Origin: JAIVGV01 sp036389335
Lineage (GTDB): Bacteria; Acidobacteriota; Blastocatellia; Pyrinomonadales; Pyrinomonadaceae
Reading direction: 5' to 3'
DNA: 64,000 nt
NCBI GenBank assembly: GCA_036389335.1
Contig: DASVQC010000064.1
Coordinates: 1 to 64,000 of the forward strand
The notes under the pieces are model-generated. The model worked only from the letters and a program-made list of their open reading frames with translations, had not been told where the DNA came from and made no database searches. Numbering within the stretch: position 1 is the first letter of the stretch; every line of letters begins with the position of its first letter. The translations under genes were made by a program, and so were the position numbers. Of the stretch, positions 38,957-47,921 are shown in pieces.

Positions 38957-40948
38957 GTGCGTACAACTACCTCATCCCTCTTCCGCAAATACCGCAGAAC
39001 GCTCCTCGCCCTCGGCTGCGCGTTCCTGCTCGGCTCGCAACTCCTGATCACGCCCCGCGCCAACGTCGCCGCCGCCTACGCCACCGCCGCAGCGCGCGCC
39101 TTACAGGGCGACCCGTCGGTCGTCGGCCAGTGGTCTGGCCCCATTGATCTGGGCATCGTCGCCATCCACACGCACCTGCTGCCCAACGGCAAGGTGCTCT
39201 TCTGGTCGCGCCAGCAGAACAGCGGCGGCGGCGACGCCCTCGGCTTCTCGCAGACCTACGTCTTCGACACCGCGACCAACAGCTTCGTCACCACCGCCTT
39301 CAACTCCACCACGAACCTCTTCTGTAGCGGCCACTCGTTCCTGCCCGACGGGCGGCTGCTCGTCGCCGGCGGCCACCACGGCGCGGACGGCATCGGCGAG
39401 CCGCACGCCAACATCTTCGATCCGGCGACCAACACGTGGACGCGCGCTCAGGACATGAACGCCGGGCGCTGGTACCCGACCACCTGCCCGCTCGGCAACG
39501 GTGACGCGGTCGTCGTCTCCGGCAACGTCGGCAGCGGCGGGGTGGGCAACAACACTCTGCCGCAGGTCTTCCAGCCCGCGAGCGGCACGTGGCGCTCGCT
39601 GACGAGCGCGCAGTTGGGGCTGCAACTCTACCCGTGGATGCTGCTCGCCCCGAACGGTCGCGTCTTCAACTCCGGCCCCGATCAGTTCACGCGCTACCTC
39701 GCCACCTCGGGCGCGGGCGCTTGGTTCTCGGGGCCGACGAGCAACGGCGGCTTCCGCGACTACGGCTCGTCCGTCATGTACGACGACGGCAAGGTGCTCA
39801 TCGCGGGCGGCGGCGGGCCGACCAACACGGCTGAAGTCGTCAACGTCAGCCGCGAGACGCCCGCGTGGCGCTTCGTCGGCTCGATGGCCTTCGCGCGGCG
39901 GCAGATGAACGCCACGCTTTTGCCCGACGGGCAGGTGCTCGTCACGGGCGGCACGAGCGGCGGCGGCTTCACCAACGCCGTCGGCTCGGTCTTGGCCGCC
40001 GAATCGTGGAACCCCTCGACCGAGACGTGGACGACGCTGGCGAGCATGACCGAGCGACGCCTCTACCACTCGACCGCGATCCTTTTGCCCGACGGGCGCG
40101 TGATGAGCGGCGGCGGCGGCTTCCCCGCCTCCGACGGCGGCGACTCCAACCACACGACGATAGAGTACTACTCGCCGCCCTACCTCTTCCGCGGCGCGCG
40201 CCCGGCCATCTCGTCCGCGCCCGCGAGCGCCGCGGGCGGGGCCGAAATTTTCGTCGGCACGCCCGACGCCGCGTCGATCGGCAAGGTGACGCTCGTGCGC
40301 CTCTCGTCCGTGACGCACGCCTTCAACCAGAACCAGCACATCAACATCCTCAGCTTCCGGCAGGCCGCGGGCGGCCTGAACGTCTCGCTGCCCCGCAGCG
40401 GCACGCTCACCCCGCCGGGCCACTACCTGCTCTTCCTCGTCAACTCGAACGGCGTGCCCTCGGTGGCGTCGATCATCCAGGTCGCCTCCGCCAACTCGCA
40501 GAACGCCATCGACGACTCTCGCTACTTCGTGCGCCAACAGTACTACGACTTCTTCAACCGCGAGCCGGACGACGGCGGGCTCGCCTTCTGGACGAACAAC
40601 ATCACCACCTGCGGCAACACCGCCACGTGCTACGGCCAGAAGCGGCTCAACGTGGCGCGGGCGTTCTGGGAGTCGGGCGAGTTCCAGAACCCTCTGCGCG
40701 CGTCGGGCGATCCGCTCTTCAACCCGACGCCGCCCAACGGCATCGAGTACAACACGCAGGAGTTCGTCAAGAAGTGCTACCTCATCTACCTGCGGAAGGT
40801 CGGCGACGCGGGCGGCATCAGTTTCTGGACGAACGGCCTCAACAACTGCATCGCCCAGAACCCGAGCAACACTTTCCAGTGCTACAACAACACGATCAAC
40901 GCGTTCCTCTCCGCGGGCGACTACCGCAACCGGTTCTCGCAGCCCTAG
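38957..40948 (+). CDS. Galactose/glyoxal-oxidase-like copper radical oxidase with C-terminal DUF4214
   Basis: 663 residues. GTG 38957 is preferred because AAAGGA lies 8 nt upstream and a signal peptide follows (KYRRTLLALGCAFLLGSQLL). Kelch-type blades form the body. Residues matching the radical-copper site of glyoxal/galactose oxidases are present: Cys in LFCSGHSFLPDG, Tyr in RWYPTTC, Tyr-His in RLYHSTAILLPDG and His in VTHAFNQNQH. A DUF1929-like beta-sandwich comes next. The C-terminal ~140 residues are two DUF4214 units (QQYYDFFNREPDDGGLAFWTNNI; CYLIYLRKVGDAGGISFWTNGL). It should oxidise aldehydes or alcohols with O2, releasing H2O2, outside the cytoplasm. An SCO copper chaperone follows. 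Confidence 0.85.
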   Translation: MRTTTSSLFRKYRRTLLALGCAFLLGSQLLITPRANVAAAYATAAARALQGDPSVVGQWSGPIDLGIVAIHTHLLPNGKVLFWSRQQNSGGGDALGFSQTYVFDTATNSFVTTAFNSTTNLFCSGHSFLPDGRLLVAGGHHGADGIGEPHANIFDPATNTWTRAQDMNAGRWYPTTCPLGNGDAVVVSGNVGSGGVGNNTLPQVFQPASGTWRSLTSAQLGLQLYPWMLLAPNGRVFNSGPDQFTRYLATSGAGAWFSGPTSNGGFRDYGSSVMYDDGKVLIAGGGGPTNTAEVVNVSRETPAWRFVGSMAFARRQMNATLLPDGQVLVTGGTSGGGFTNAVGSVLAAESWNPSTETWTTLASMTERRLYHSTAILLPDGRVMSGGGGFPASDGGDSNHTTIEYYSPPYLFRGARPAISSAPASAAGGAEIFVGTPDAASIGKVTLVRLSSVTHAFNQNQHINILSFRQAAGGLNVSLPRSGTLTPPGHYLLFLVNSNGVPSVASIIQVASANSQNAIDDSRYFVRQQYYDFFNREPDDGGLAFWTNNITTCGNTATCYGQKRLNVARAFWESGEFQNPLRASGDPLFNPTPPNGIEYNTQEFVKKCYLIYLRKVGDAGGISFWTNGLNNCIAQNPSNTFQCYNNTINAFLSAGDYRNRFSQP

Positions 40949-40963
40949 CCGCATGAAGACCTG

Positions 40964-41024
40964 CTTAGCGCCTTTGCGCCTTTGCGTGAGAATAAATTTC
41001 ACGCAAAGGCGCAAAGGCGCTAAG
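40964..41024. repeat. Perfect 26-bp inverted repeat (CTTTGCG units)
   Basis: The two arms 40964-40989 and 40999-41024 are exact complements, built from GCGCCTTT octamers, with a 9-nt loop GAATAAATT. It lies 16 nt after the copper oxidase stop and may end or stabilise that transcript. A related GC-rich element is at 60944-61011. Confidence 0.85.
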
Positions 41025-41086
41025 AGAAGGCGCGGAGGTTTCGACGCGGACTCTCAGACAATCACCAAAGCCGCAGAGGTGTCGCC

Positions 41087-41821
41087 ATGATCTCTCACGA
41101 TGAAAAAACGGGAACGCTCGTCGCGCGCCGGCTGGCGCGTCTATCCACGGCGCGGAGGCGGCGGCGCGTCGCCGCGCTCGTCGTGCTCGCGCTGTCGCTG
41201 CTCTCTTCGGCGCGCGCCTACGCGCAGCAGACGCCGCAGCCCGCGAAGGGCGCGGATCAGTGTCATCAAACCCACGTGGCGGAAGCGCAGCCGCAGGGCG
41301 GCCCTTCCGCCGCCGCGAAGCCCTCGATGCCGGACGTGGAGGTCACGGATCAGGACGGGAGGAAGAGTCGCTTCTACACCGATCTGGTGAAGGGCAAGGT
41401 GGTGATCATCAACTTCGTCTTCACCTCCTGCACCTACGTCTGCCCGATGCAGGGCGCGAACTTCGCCAAGCTTCAGGCGGCGCTCGGCGACCGCCTCGGC
41501 AGAGACGTCTCGCTCATCTCGGTCAGCACCGACCCCGTAGTCGACACGCCCGCGCGCCTCAAGGCGTGGGGCGAGCGGTTCGGCGCGAAGCCGGGCTGGA
41601 CTCTGGTCACGGGCGGGAAGGACGAGATGGAGAAACTCTTACGGTCGCTGACGGGCGACGGGGCGCGGCGCGGCGAGCACTCGCCCGTGGCCCTGCTCGG
41701 CGATTTCGAAAGGGGGGCGTGGGTTCGCGCCTACGGGCTGTCGGAGCCCGAGCGCTACCTCGAACTCCTGTCGGGCGTGAGGCCGGCCCCCGCGGCGCAG
41801 GCGTCGGCGGGGAAACAGTAG
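41087..41821 (+). CDS. SCO1/SenC-family copper chaperone/thioredoxin-like protein
   Basis: A 244-residue protein from ATG 41087 with GAGGTG upstream. The N-terminus is positively charged, then a hydrophobic segment (RVAALVVLALSLLSSARAYA) targets it to the periplasm or membrane. The copper-binding C-x3-C is FTSCTYVCPMQ and the third ligand His is in RRGEHSPVAL. SCO proteins deliver Cu to cuproenzymes, classically cytochrome oxidase CuA. The neighbour here is a predicted copper radical oxidase, so it may serve that enzyme; that is inference. No cox genes are nearby. Confidence 0.88.
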   Translation: MISHDEKTGTLVARRLARLSTARRRRRVAALVVLALSLLSSARAYAQQTPQPAKGADQCHQTHVAEAQPQGGPSAAAKPSMPDVEVTDQDGRKSRFYTDLVKGKVVIINFVFTSCTYVCPMQGANFAKLQAALGDRLGRDVSLISVSTDPVVDTPARLKAWGERFGAKPGWTLVTGGKDEMEKLLRSLTGDGARRGEHSPVALLGDFERGAWVRAYGLSEPERYLELLSGVRPAPAAQASAGKQ

Positions 41822-41873
41822 GGCGGGTTTCGCGTTAAGGACGAAGAGCCGCTAACAAGACCGTGATGCTTGC

Positions 41874-41893
41874 GGGGGCGGGGACACGCCCCC
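41874..41893. terminator. Hairpin between convergent genes
   Basis: GGGGGCG (41874-41880) pairs with CGCCCCC (41887-41893) across a 6-nt loop. It lies between the convergent SCO and DUF5916 genes. Without a clear T-tract it may be a REP-like hairpin rather than a true terminator. Confidence 0.35.
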
Positions 41894-41922
41894 ACGGCCT
41901 CGCGCCAAGCCGCGATTAAATC

Positions 41923-44900
41923 CTACTCAAAGCTCCGGCGGAAGAGGTACGACATCTTGACGAAGAAGGTGCGACCGTTGCGGCGGAAGCCCGGCTCAAG
42001 GTTCCCGGCGAAGGGGTTGAAGCCGTTGCGGTTGAGATCGTCGTTGTACCCGGCGTAGAAGGCCGTGCCGGGGTTCGGCGTCCAGCCCAGGAGGAACTGG
42101 CCGCGGACGTTGGCGGCGAGCGTGTCGTAATCGACGCGCCCGCGGGCGAAGAGGAAGCGCGTGAACTGGTAGGTCGCGCGCGCCGTGTAGATGTTCTCGT
42201 CGAAGGCGGTGAGGCGCGTGTCGTAGCGCGTCAGCCGCGCCTTCGTGTAGTCGAGCGAGAGGTTGAGGGCGTTCGTCGGCTTGTAGTTGACGCCGAACTG
42301 GACGTCAACGCCGTTGGACGCGCCGGGATCGAGCAGCCCGAGGCAGACGGCGGGCGGGCCTGCCACGTCGCAGCGACCGGCGTCGCGCGCCTCGCGCGCG
42401 GCTATCGCCGCCGGGCTCACGCGGGGGAAGCGGGGGCCGGCGCCGAAGTCGAAGTCGAAGATGCCGCGGCGGTTGCCGAGGAAGGTGAAGGCGTAGAACT
42501 GTTTGTTGAACTGCCGCTCGGCGTAGACGAAGACGACCTTCTGCCGCGCCTGCCGCTCGTCGTCCTCGCCCGCGAACGCGCCGTTGATGAACCTGCCGGT
42601 CGGGCGCGCGACGCCGCGGCGCGGCCCGAACTCCTCCTCGAACAGGCGCTCGTAGCCGAAGTCGGTCCCGATCTGCACGAAGGTCTGGTGGGCGAAGTTG
42701 AACTCGTAGTTCGTCCCGTCCACCCAGCTCTGGAAGTTGCCCTGCCAGTTGAACTGCGCCTGCGTGAAGTTGCGGAAGGTGAACTTGGTGAGCGTCGCCT
42801 TCGGGTTCGGCTCGGTCGAGAGGCGGAAGCCGAAGAGCGAGTCGTTCGTGTTGGTCTGCTGCGTGAAGCCCACGTCGGCGCGGTAGTCGCGCGTGCGCCC
42901 GCTGCCCTGGAAGGTGTAGCCGAAGTGGCGGCCCGTGTAGTCGAGCAGGTAGCTGTAGGCGAAGCCGTTGCCGTTGCGGTAGACGTTCTGGCCGGGGAAG
43001 ATGGGATCGCCCGGCGCGACGGGGTCGTTGGCCGGGAACACGGCGAAGGGGTCGAGATCGGGGTCGCGGAAGAAGGTGCGCGACATCGTGCCGACCACCT
43101 CGAAGGCGGCGACGGTCTTCGGGTTGAGCTTGAAGCGACCGTCGACGCCGCCGACCTGATTGTGCCGCTCGACGAAGTTGTAGGAGGTGGCGAACGCGCC
43201 GACGCTCGACTCGCGCCCCACGTCGCGCTTGGCGCGCGCGACGGCGATGTAGGCGTTCTTGCCGACGAACCGGTCGAAGAAGGTGTTGAACTGCGCCTCG
43301 CGGATGCGCCGCTGATCCGGGTCTGACAGGGAGAGGAAGCCGCGGCGGCGGTCGTCCAGATCGTCCTCGCCGAAGTTGCCGGGCGCGTTGTCGGAGGCGA
43401 CGATCAGGCCGAAGGTGTTGCGCCCGCGCCGCCCCGTCAGCTTCACGGCGTAGTCGGGGTCGATGATGGCGCGCGTGTGGACGACGTTGTTGCGCGTGTC
43501 GAAAAGCTCCTTGCCTTCGAGGAAGAAGGGGCGCTTCTCGGGGAAGAAGATGGGGAAGCGCTGGTTGGCCGTGACCACCGTCTGATCGGCCTCGACCTGC
43601 GCGAAGTCGGGGTTCACGGCGAGGTCGAGCGTGATGGTCGGCGTCAGCGTGAACTTGGTCGTCAGGCCGATGTCGTAGTCGAGCGGCGGGTTGATGAAGC
43701 GCCCGGTGTCGGGCGCGTCGGCGCGCGAGGGGAAGGGCGTGGGCGGCTGCGCGTGGACGCGCCGGCCCGTCTCCGAGACGGTGAGGCTGGGGATGAGTTC
43801 GAGCGTGCGCTCGGTCGAGACGCCTTCGATGCCCGTGATCCGCCCCGCCTGTATGAGCGTGCCGGAGATGTCGCGCGAGAGCGGCATCCACGAGTCGAGC
43901 TCGTTGTTGAAGCGCTTGATGCGGCGGAAGAGCTGCAACCCCCAGACCTTGTCCTTGCCCGCCTCGTAGCGGAAAGACTTGAACGGGATGGCCGCCTCGA
44001 CGACGTAGCCGTCCGACGTGAGCGTGCCCTTCGACTCCATCACGAGGTCGAAGCTGAAGTCCTCGCCGTTCGAGTCGCTGTAGATGGCGTCGCCCTGTAT
44101 GCCGAGCGGGTTGAAGTCGACCTCGTAGGCCTTGCGCTGATCGTGGAAGGTGTCGATGAAGGCGACGACGTAGTCGTCGTCGAAAATCCCGTCGCGCTTG
44201 GCGACGCGCGCGCGCACCTGCGAGGGGTCGTCGTAGCAGTGGAAGGCGAGGTAGAGGAAGTGCGAGTCGTAGCCGATGAAGGCTTCGGTCGGCTTCGAGG
44301 GCGCGATGTTGTCGCCCGGCTCGGTCTGGTAGAAGTCTTTGAAGACCGCCGCCTGCTTCCACGCCTCGTCGTCGAGCTTGCCGTCGATGACGGGCGGCTT
44401 GTCGAAGCGCGTGAGGCGGACGGGCTGCGACTTTTCGGGCGGGACGGCGACGGCGTGGCGACCGCCCGCGGAGGCGACCGTCTTGGCCGCGCCGACCGCC
44501 TCGCGCACGGTCGAGCTGTCGCTCGTCGGCGGCGCCGAAGGCACGGGGTTCGCCGGGTCGTCCTGCTGCTTCTCCGGCGCGACGGGCGTCGGCGAAGGCT
44601 TGGCGGGCGGCTGTTGCTGCTGCGTCTCGGCGGCGTCCTGCGCGCCCTGCCGCGCGAAGACGACTTCGAGGCGGTTGAAGCTCTGGCGCACGCGCGCCGC
44701 GATGCCGTCGGGCAGCGCGAAGGAGAGCACGGCGTCCGCGCCGCGCTGCTCGACGCGCGCCCCCGCGATGGCCCCCCCGACCGAGTTCAGGATCGCGGAG
44801 GCGTCGGCGCGCGGCAGGCGGACGACGAAGCGCGAGCCCTCGCGGCGGGCCGAGTAGTCGTCGAGCGACGAGTCGGAGGTCAGGACGACGCGCCAGCCGT

Positions 44901-45279
44901 TCAGAGTCTCCCCGCCGCGCAGCGACGCGAGGCGGCGCAGGGGCGCGCGCTCCTCCCCCGCGGGCGAAGTTGACGCGCCCGCGCCCGCCGCCGACTTATC
45001 TTTCACGTCCTTGTCGTCGGAGAGGCGCGCGATCTGTTGCGCGGTCGCCGGCGGCGCGAGTGCGGCGAGACATAAAGCGGCGACGGCGAAGAGGCCGAGC
45101 GCCCCTGATAAAATTATTCGTTCGACTGATTTCGTAGGGGCGTGGCCCGCCCGCGCCCGCCCCGGCTGCGGGGAGCGCGGGCGTGGGCGGGCCACGCCCG
45201 TGCCGTCATTCACAACGTTATCGATTTCCTTACCGGAATAAAACTGATCGCGCGACGAGCGCGGCGTCCGTGGACTCAT
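41923..45279 (-). CDS. DUF5916 outer-membrane-type protein with CBM9-like N-terminal domain
   Basis: A 1118-residue protein. After a signal-like helix (ILSGALGLFAVAALCLAAL) and a low-complexity linker, a CBM9-like domain appears (about 300-480: RFDKPPVIDGKLDDEAWKQAAVFKDFYQTEPGD, VYVAFHCYD-type strands). The DUF5916 beta-barrel follows (FSQVEADQTVV-type strands; PIFFPEKRPFFLEGKELFDTRNNV). It ends TFFVKMSYLFRRSFE, with an aromatic near the C-terminus as in barrels. The annotated start at ATG 45279 leaves about 50 odd residues, encoded partly by a REP-like palindrome, before the signal peptide. No better start codon exists near residue 52. Confidence 0.8.
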   Translation of the reverse strand: MSPRTPRSSRDQFYSGKEIDNVVNDGTGVARPRPRSPQPGRARAGHAPTKSVERIILSGALGLFAVAALCLAALAPPATAQQIARLSDDKDVKDKSAAGAGASTSPAGEERAPLRRLASLRGGETLNGWRVVLTSDSSLDDYSARREGSRFVVRLPRADASAILNSVGGAIAGARVEQRGADAVLSFALPDGIAARVRQSFNRLEVVFARQGAQDAAETQQQQPPAKPSPTPVAPEKQQDDPANPVPSAPPTSDSSTVREAVGAAKTVASAGGRHAVAVPPEKSQPVRLTRFDKPPVIDGKLDDEAWKQAAVFKDFYQTEPGDNIAPSKPTEAFIGYDSHFLYLAFHCYDDPSQVRARVAKRDGIFDDDYVVAFIDTFHDQRKAYEVDFNPLGIQGDAIYSDSNGEDFSFDLVMESKGTLTSDGYVVEAAIPFKSFRYEAGKDKVWGLQLFRRIKRFNNELDSWMPLSRDISGTLIQAGRITGIEGVSTERTLELIPSLTVSETGRRVHAQPPTPFPSRADAPDTGRFINPPLDYDIGLTTKFTLTPTITLDLAVNPDFAQVEADQTVVTANQRFPIFFPEKRPFFLEGKELFDTRNNVVHTRAIIDPDYAVKLTGRRGRNTFGLIVASDNAPGNFGEDDLDDRRRGFLSLSDPDQRRIREAQFNTFFDRFVGKNAYIAVARAKRDVGRESSVGAFATSYNFVERHNQVGGVDGRFKLNPKTVAAFEVVGTMSRTFFRDPDLDPFAVFPANDPVAPGDPIFPGQNVYRNGNGFAYSYLLDYTGRHFGYTFQGSGRTRDYRADVGFTQQTNTNDSLFGFRLSTEPNPKATLTKFTFRNFTQAQFNWQGNFQSWVDGTNYEFNFAHQTFVQIGTDFGYERLFEEEFGPRRGVARPTGRFINGAFAGEDDERQARQKVVFVYAERQFNKQFYAFTFLGNRRGIFDFDFGAGPRFPRVSPAAIAAREARDAGRCDVAGPPAVCLGLLDPGASNGVDVQFGVNYKPTNALNLSLDYTKARLTRYDTRLTAFDENIYTARATYQFTRFLFARGRVDYDTLAANVRGQFLLGWTPNPGTAFYAGYNDDLNRNGFNPFAGNLEPGFRRNGRTFFVKMSYLFRRSFE
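45138..45199. repeat. REP-like palindrome inside the N-terminal coding region
   Basis: GGGCGTGGCCCGCCC (45138-45152) and GGGCGGGCCACGCCC (45185-45199) are perfect 15-nt complements. Inner GCGCCCG and CGGGCG-type arms extend the stem towards a GGCTGC loop. It lies in frame within the DUF5916 gene before its signal peptide and encodes a GVARPRPRSPQPGRARAG-like stretch. Confidence 0.75.
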
Positions 45280-45415
45280 CCCTGTGTTTGCCTTTCACGT
45301 GCCGCCGAGGATGCTTCCAAGCTCCGGGCCGCGTGCCGCCCGCGCGGGAAAGAAGCCCACCAACCCACGCGGACGCGCGATGCGCGGCCCGGAACTTGAA
45401 ACTCGCCACCCGCCG

Positions 45416-45580
45416 TCAGCCGCCGAAGCTGCGCCGGATGAGGTACGACATCTTGACGAAGAAGGTACGACCGTTGCGACGGAAGCCCGGCCCCAGACTC
45501 GCCGTGAAGGGGTTGAAGCCGCTGCGCGTTAGATCGTCGTTGTAACCTACGTAAAAGGCGTCGCCCGGGTTCGGCGTCCC
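45416..45580 (-). pseudogene. Decayed C-terminal duplicate of the DUF5916 gene
   Basis: The reading frame ending at 45416 encodes TPNPGDAFYVGYNDDLTRSGFNPF and then FRRNGRTFFVKMSYLIRRSFGG, matching the last ~53 residues of the intact DUF5916 gene (stop at 41923) almost throughout. Upstream of about 45580 the match is lost. Nucleotide identity is also high. It is a tail remnant of a tandem paralogue, with no plausible start. The remaining 45581-45879 shows no convincing gene. Confidence 0.75.
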
Positions 45581-45852
45581 GCACATCGCGCCCGCCCCGG
45601 ACGCCGTCCGCGGCGACGGCCTTCGCGGGCGCGTCCGGCTTCCATTCCGGCGCGATCCCATTCGCGTCGTCCGTCTACGTCGCGGCGTCGTCGGGGGTTT
45701 TGACGCCGGTCGGTCTGAAAATGTTTCTCACAAATCCCGCGCCGCGCAACCGACCTCCGGCGCACACTTCATCAAGCCTCGGCCCCGTTCTGCGACAAAA
45801 AAATCTCTCCCCGCTCGACAAAGATTCTCGCCCCGCCCGACGGCTAAAAAAA

Positions 45853-45897
45853 TTTCAACGCGCCCCCGCCGAAAAATTTTCAACGCGCCCCCGCCGA
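45853..45897. repeat. 20-nt tandem duplication at a gene's 3' end
   Basis: An identical 20-nt stretch (TTTCAACGCG then CCCCCGCCGA) occurs at 45853-45872 and 45878-45897. The second copy includes the stop codon region of the 640-residue DUF4097 gene. It is a local duplication of the coding tail into the spacer. Confidence 0.7.
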
Positions 45898-47802
45898 GCG
45901 TAGCAGGTGGATCTCGCCCTCGCCCGTGCGCAGGCTGATGCGGCCCGACGGCGCGCCGCCCGCGCCGACGCGCCAGCGCCTTACGCGCCGCGCGCTGACC
46001 TCGACCGCGCCGACGCCGTCGAGCGACTCCGCCGAGCCGTCCGTCACGACGCGCTCGGCGTCCGTCTCGATCTCGGCGTTCGAGCCCGGCGCGAGCGCGA
46101 GCGTGATCGCGCCCGAGCCGGTGCGCGCCGTGAGCGTGCGGAAGCGACCGTCGAGCGTGATGCGCCCGTCGCGCGTCTCGGCGGTCACGTCGCCGTCGAA
46201 CGATGCGAGGCGCACGCGCCCGTCGCCCGTCACGGCGGTGAGCGTGCCGCGGCTGTCGAAGACTTCGATGGAGCCGTCCGCCGTGCGCAGGTTGATCTCG
46301 CCGGAGACCCCGGAGAGGCGCACGCGCCCGTCGCCGCTCCTGACCGCGACGTTCGCGCCGCGCGGCACGCGCACTTCGAGCGAGACCGACGCGCCCGTGC
46401 CCGCCGCGGTGCGCCGCGCGCGCGGGAACTCCGCCGCGAAGCTGACGACGCCGCCCGCGTCGCCGCCGACGATTGCGATGCCCCGCATCGCGCGCTCGTC
46501 GCGCGCGCGCTTCGTCGCCGTCACGCTCACCGTCTGTTTGTCCCAAGCCTCGACCGTGACCTCGCCGTCGAAGGTCGAGAGCGAGATGCGCGGGGTCGCG
46601 CCCGCCGGGAACGATCTGTATTCGACCTCGGAGAGCAGGTAGCCCGCGCCGCGCCGCGCCTCGGCGTCGCGCTCGTCGCCCGCGGCGTCGCGCGTTTCCG
46701 CCTGCGCCTCGCGGGCCGCGCGCTCCGCTTCGCGCGCGCCCCTCTCGCGTTCGCGCGCCGCGTCGCGCACAGACTCGCGCGCCGACTCGTCGGTCTCGCG
46801 CCGCGCCTCCTCCTCGATCCGGTCGAGCGTCTCGCGTCCCACGCGCGCGCCCTCGCGCGCGGCGTCGCCCCGCGCGCGCCGCGTCGCCGTCGCGACCTGC
46901 CGGTTGACGCGGCGGCTCACCTCTTCGCGCGTCTCCTCTTCGCGCCCCTCGTTGCTCAAGAGGTTCGTCACGCCGCTCGGCGCGCGACCGTCAGCCGCGC
47001 GGCGCACGCTGATGACGCCGTTGACGTTCGAGAGCTTGACGCGCGCGCCGCCCGCGCCGAGCTGCCCTTCGAGCGACGAGCCGAAGTATTCGCCGCGCTT
47101 GACGGGCAGGCCCAGATCGTTCGTGATCGTGCCGTGGATGGTCTCGGCTTTGATCACCGCGCCCGCGTCCGACGGCACGACGGCGTCGAGCGTGCCGTTG
47201 ACGGAGCTGAGCGTAATGGTCTTCCCCTCTTCGAGCCGTTCGAACTCCGCCGTGAGCGGGCCGTTGATGGTCGAGAGCCGCGCCTCTCCCGCGACGCCCC
47301 GCGCCGCGAGACGACCGTTGACGCACGTCGCCTTCAAGAGCCCGCCGACGCCCTCGACGTCGAGCGGGCCGTTGATCAGCTCGATAGAATCGAGGCGCGC
47401 GCGGCGCGGCACGGTCAGCGTGTACTCGACGCTCGCGGGGTTGTTGCGGCTGTCGCGGCTGTCCCAGCGCAGCTCGTCCGTCGGGTAGCGCGTGCGGACG
47501 CTCACCGAGTCGCCCGTCGCCTCGACGTCAATCGTCGCCTCCTGCAAGCGCTCGCGCGTGCGCGCGTGCTTGACGGCGTCGACCCGCACCTCGTCGCGAT
47601 CCCAGACGGAGACGCGCGCGCCGCCGTTGATGTTGCGCAGGGCGACGCGGCCTTCGGGCGCGAGCCTGTAAGTCTGGTGAAACTCCTCGCGCAACTCCTC
47701 CGCGCCGACGTCGGCTTCGGCGCGCGCCGCCCGCGGGGCGTCCGCGAAGGCGAGCGCGGACGCGGCGGCGAGCGCGAGGATGAGAATTCTGCCGGGCTTC
47801 AT
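45880..47802 (-). CDS. Secreted DUF4097 beta-helix protein, double domain
   Basis: 640 residues from ATG 47802 with GGAG about 9 nt upstream and a signal peptide (RILILALAAASALAFADA). It opens EFHQTYRLAPEGRVALRNINGGARVSVWDRDEVRVDAVKHART, combining both N-terminal motifs seen in the other paralogues. A first beta-helix follows (to about 270), then a highly charged Arg/Glu coiled stretch (about 285-375: AREGARVGRETLDRIEEEARRETDE). A second DUF4097 unit begins at FPAGATPRISLSTFDGEVTVEAWDKQTVSVTATKRA. The charged segment may form a helical stalk. It is the last gene of the second ECF locus. Confidence 0.8.
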   Translation of the reverse strand: MKPGRILILALAAASALAFADAPRAARAEADVGAEELREEFHQTYRLAPEGRVALRNINGGARVSVWDRDEVRVDAVKHARTRERLQEATIDVEATGDSVSVRTRYPTDELRWDSRDSRNNPASVEYTLTVPRRARLDSIELINGPLDVEGVGGLLKATCVNGRLAARGVAGEARLSTINGPLTAEFERLEEGKTITLSSVNGTLDAVVPSDAGAVIKAETIHGTITNDLGLPVKRGEYFGSSLEGQLGAGGARVKLSNVNGVISVRRAADGRAPSGVTNLLSNEGREEETREEVSRRVNRQVATATRRARGDAAREGARVGRETLDRIEEEARRETDESARESVRDAARERERGAREAERAAREAQAETRDAAGDERDAEARRGAGYLLSEVEYRSFPAGATPRISLSTFDGEVTVEAWDKQTVSVTATKRARDERAMRGIAIVGGDAGGVVSFAAEFPRARRTAAGTGASVSLEVRVPRGANVAVRSGDGRVRLSGVSGEINLRTADGSIEVFDSRGTLTAVTGDGRVRLASFDGDVTAETRDGRITLDGRFRTLTARTGSGAITLALAPGSNAEIETDAERVVTDGSAESLDGVGAVEVSARRVRRWRVGAGGAPSGRISLRTGEGEIHLLRSAGAR

Positions 47803-47921
47803 CTGTTTTGACTCCGCTTGTTTGACGCGAGGGGCGCGCCGGCGGCGGCGAGATCGGAGACCCACCATCTCAACCCTGCCGCCGACGGCGCGCGCCCCCG
47901 CGCCCCGCCCGCGCCCTCGAA

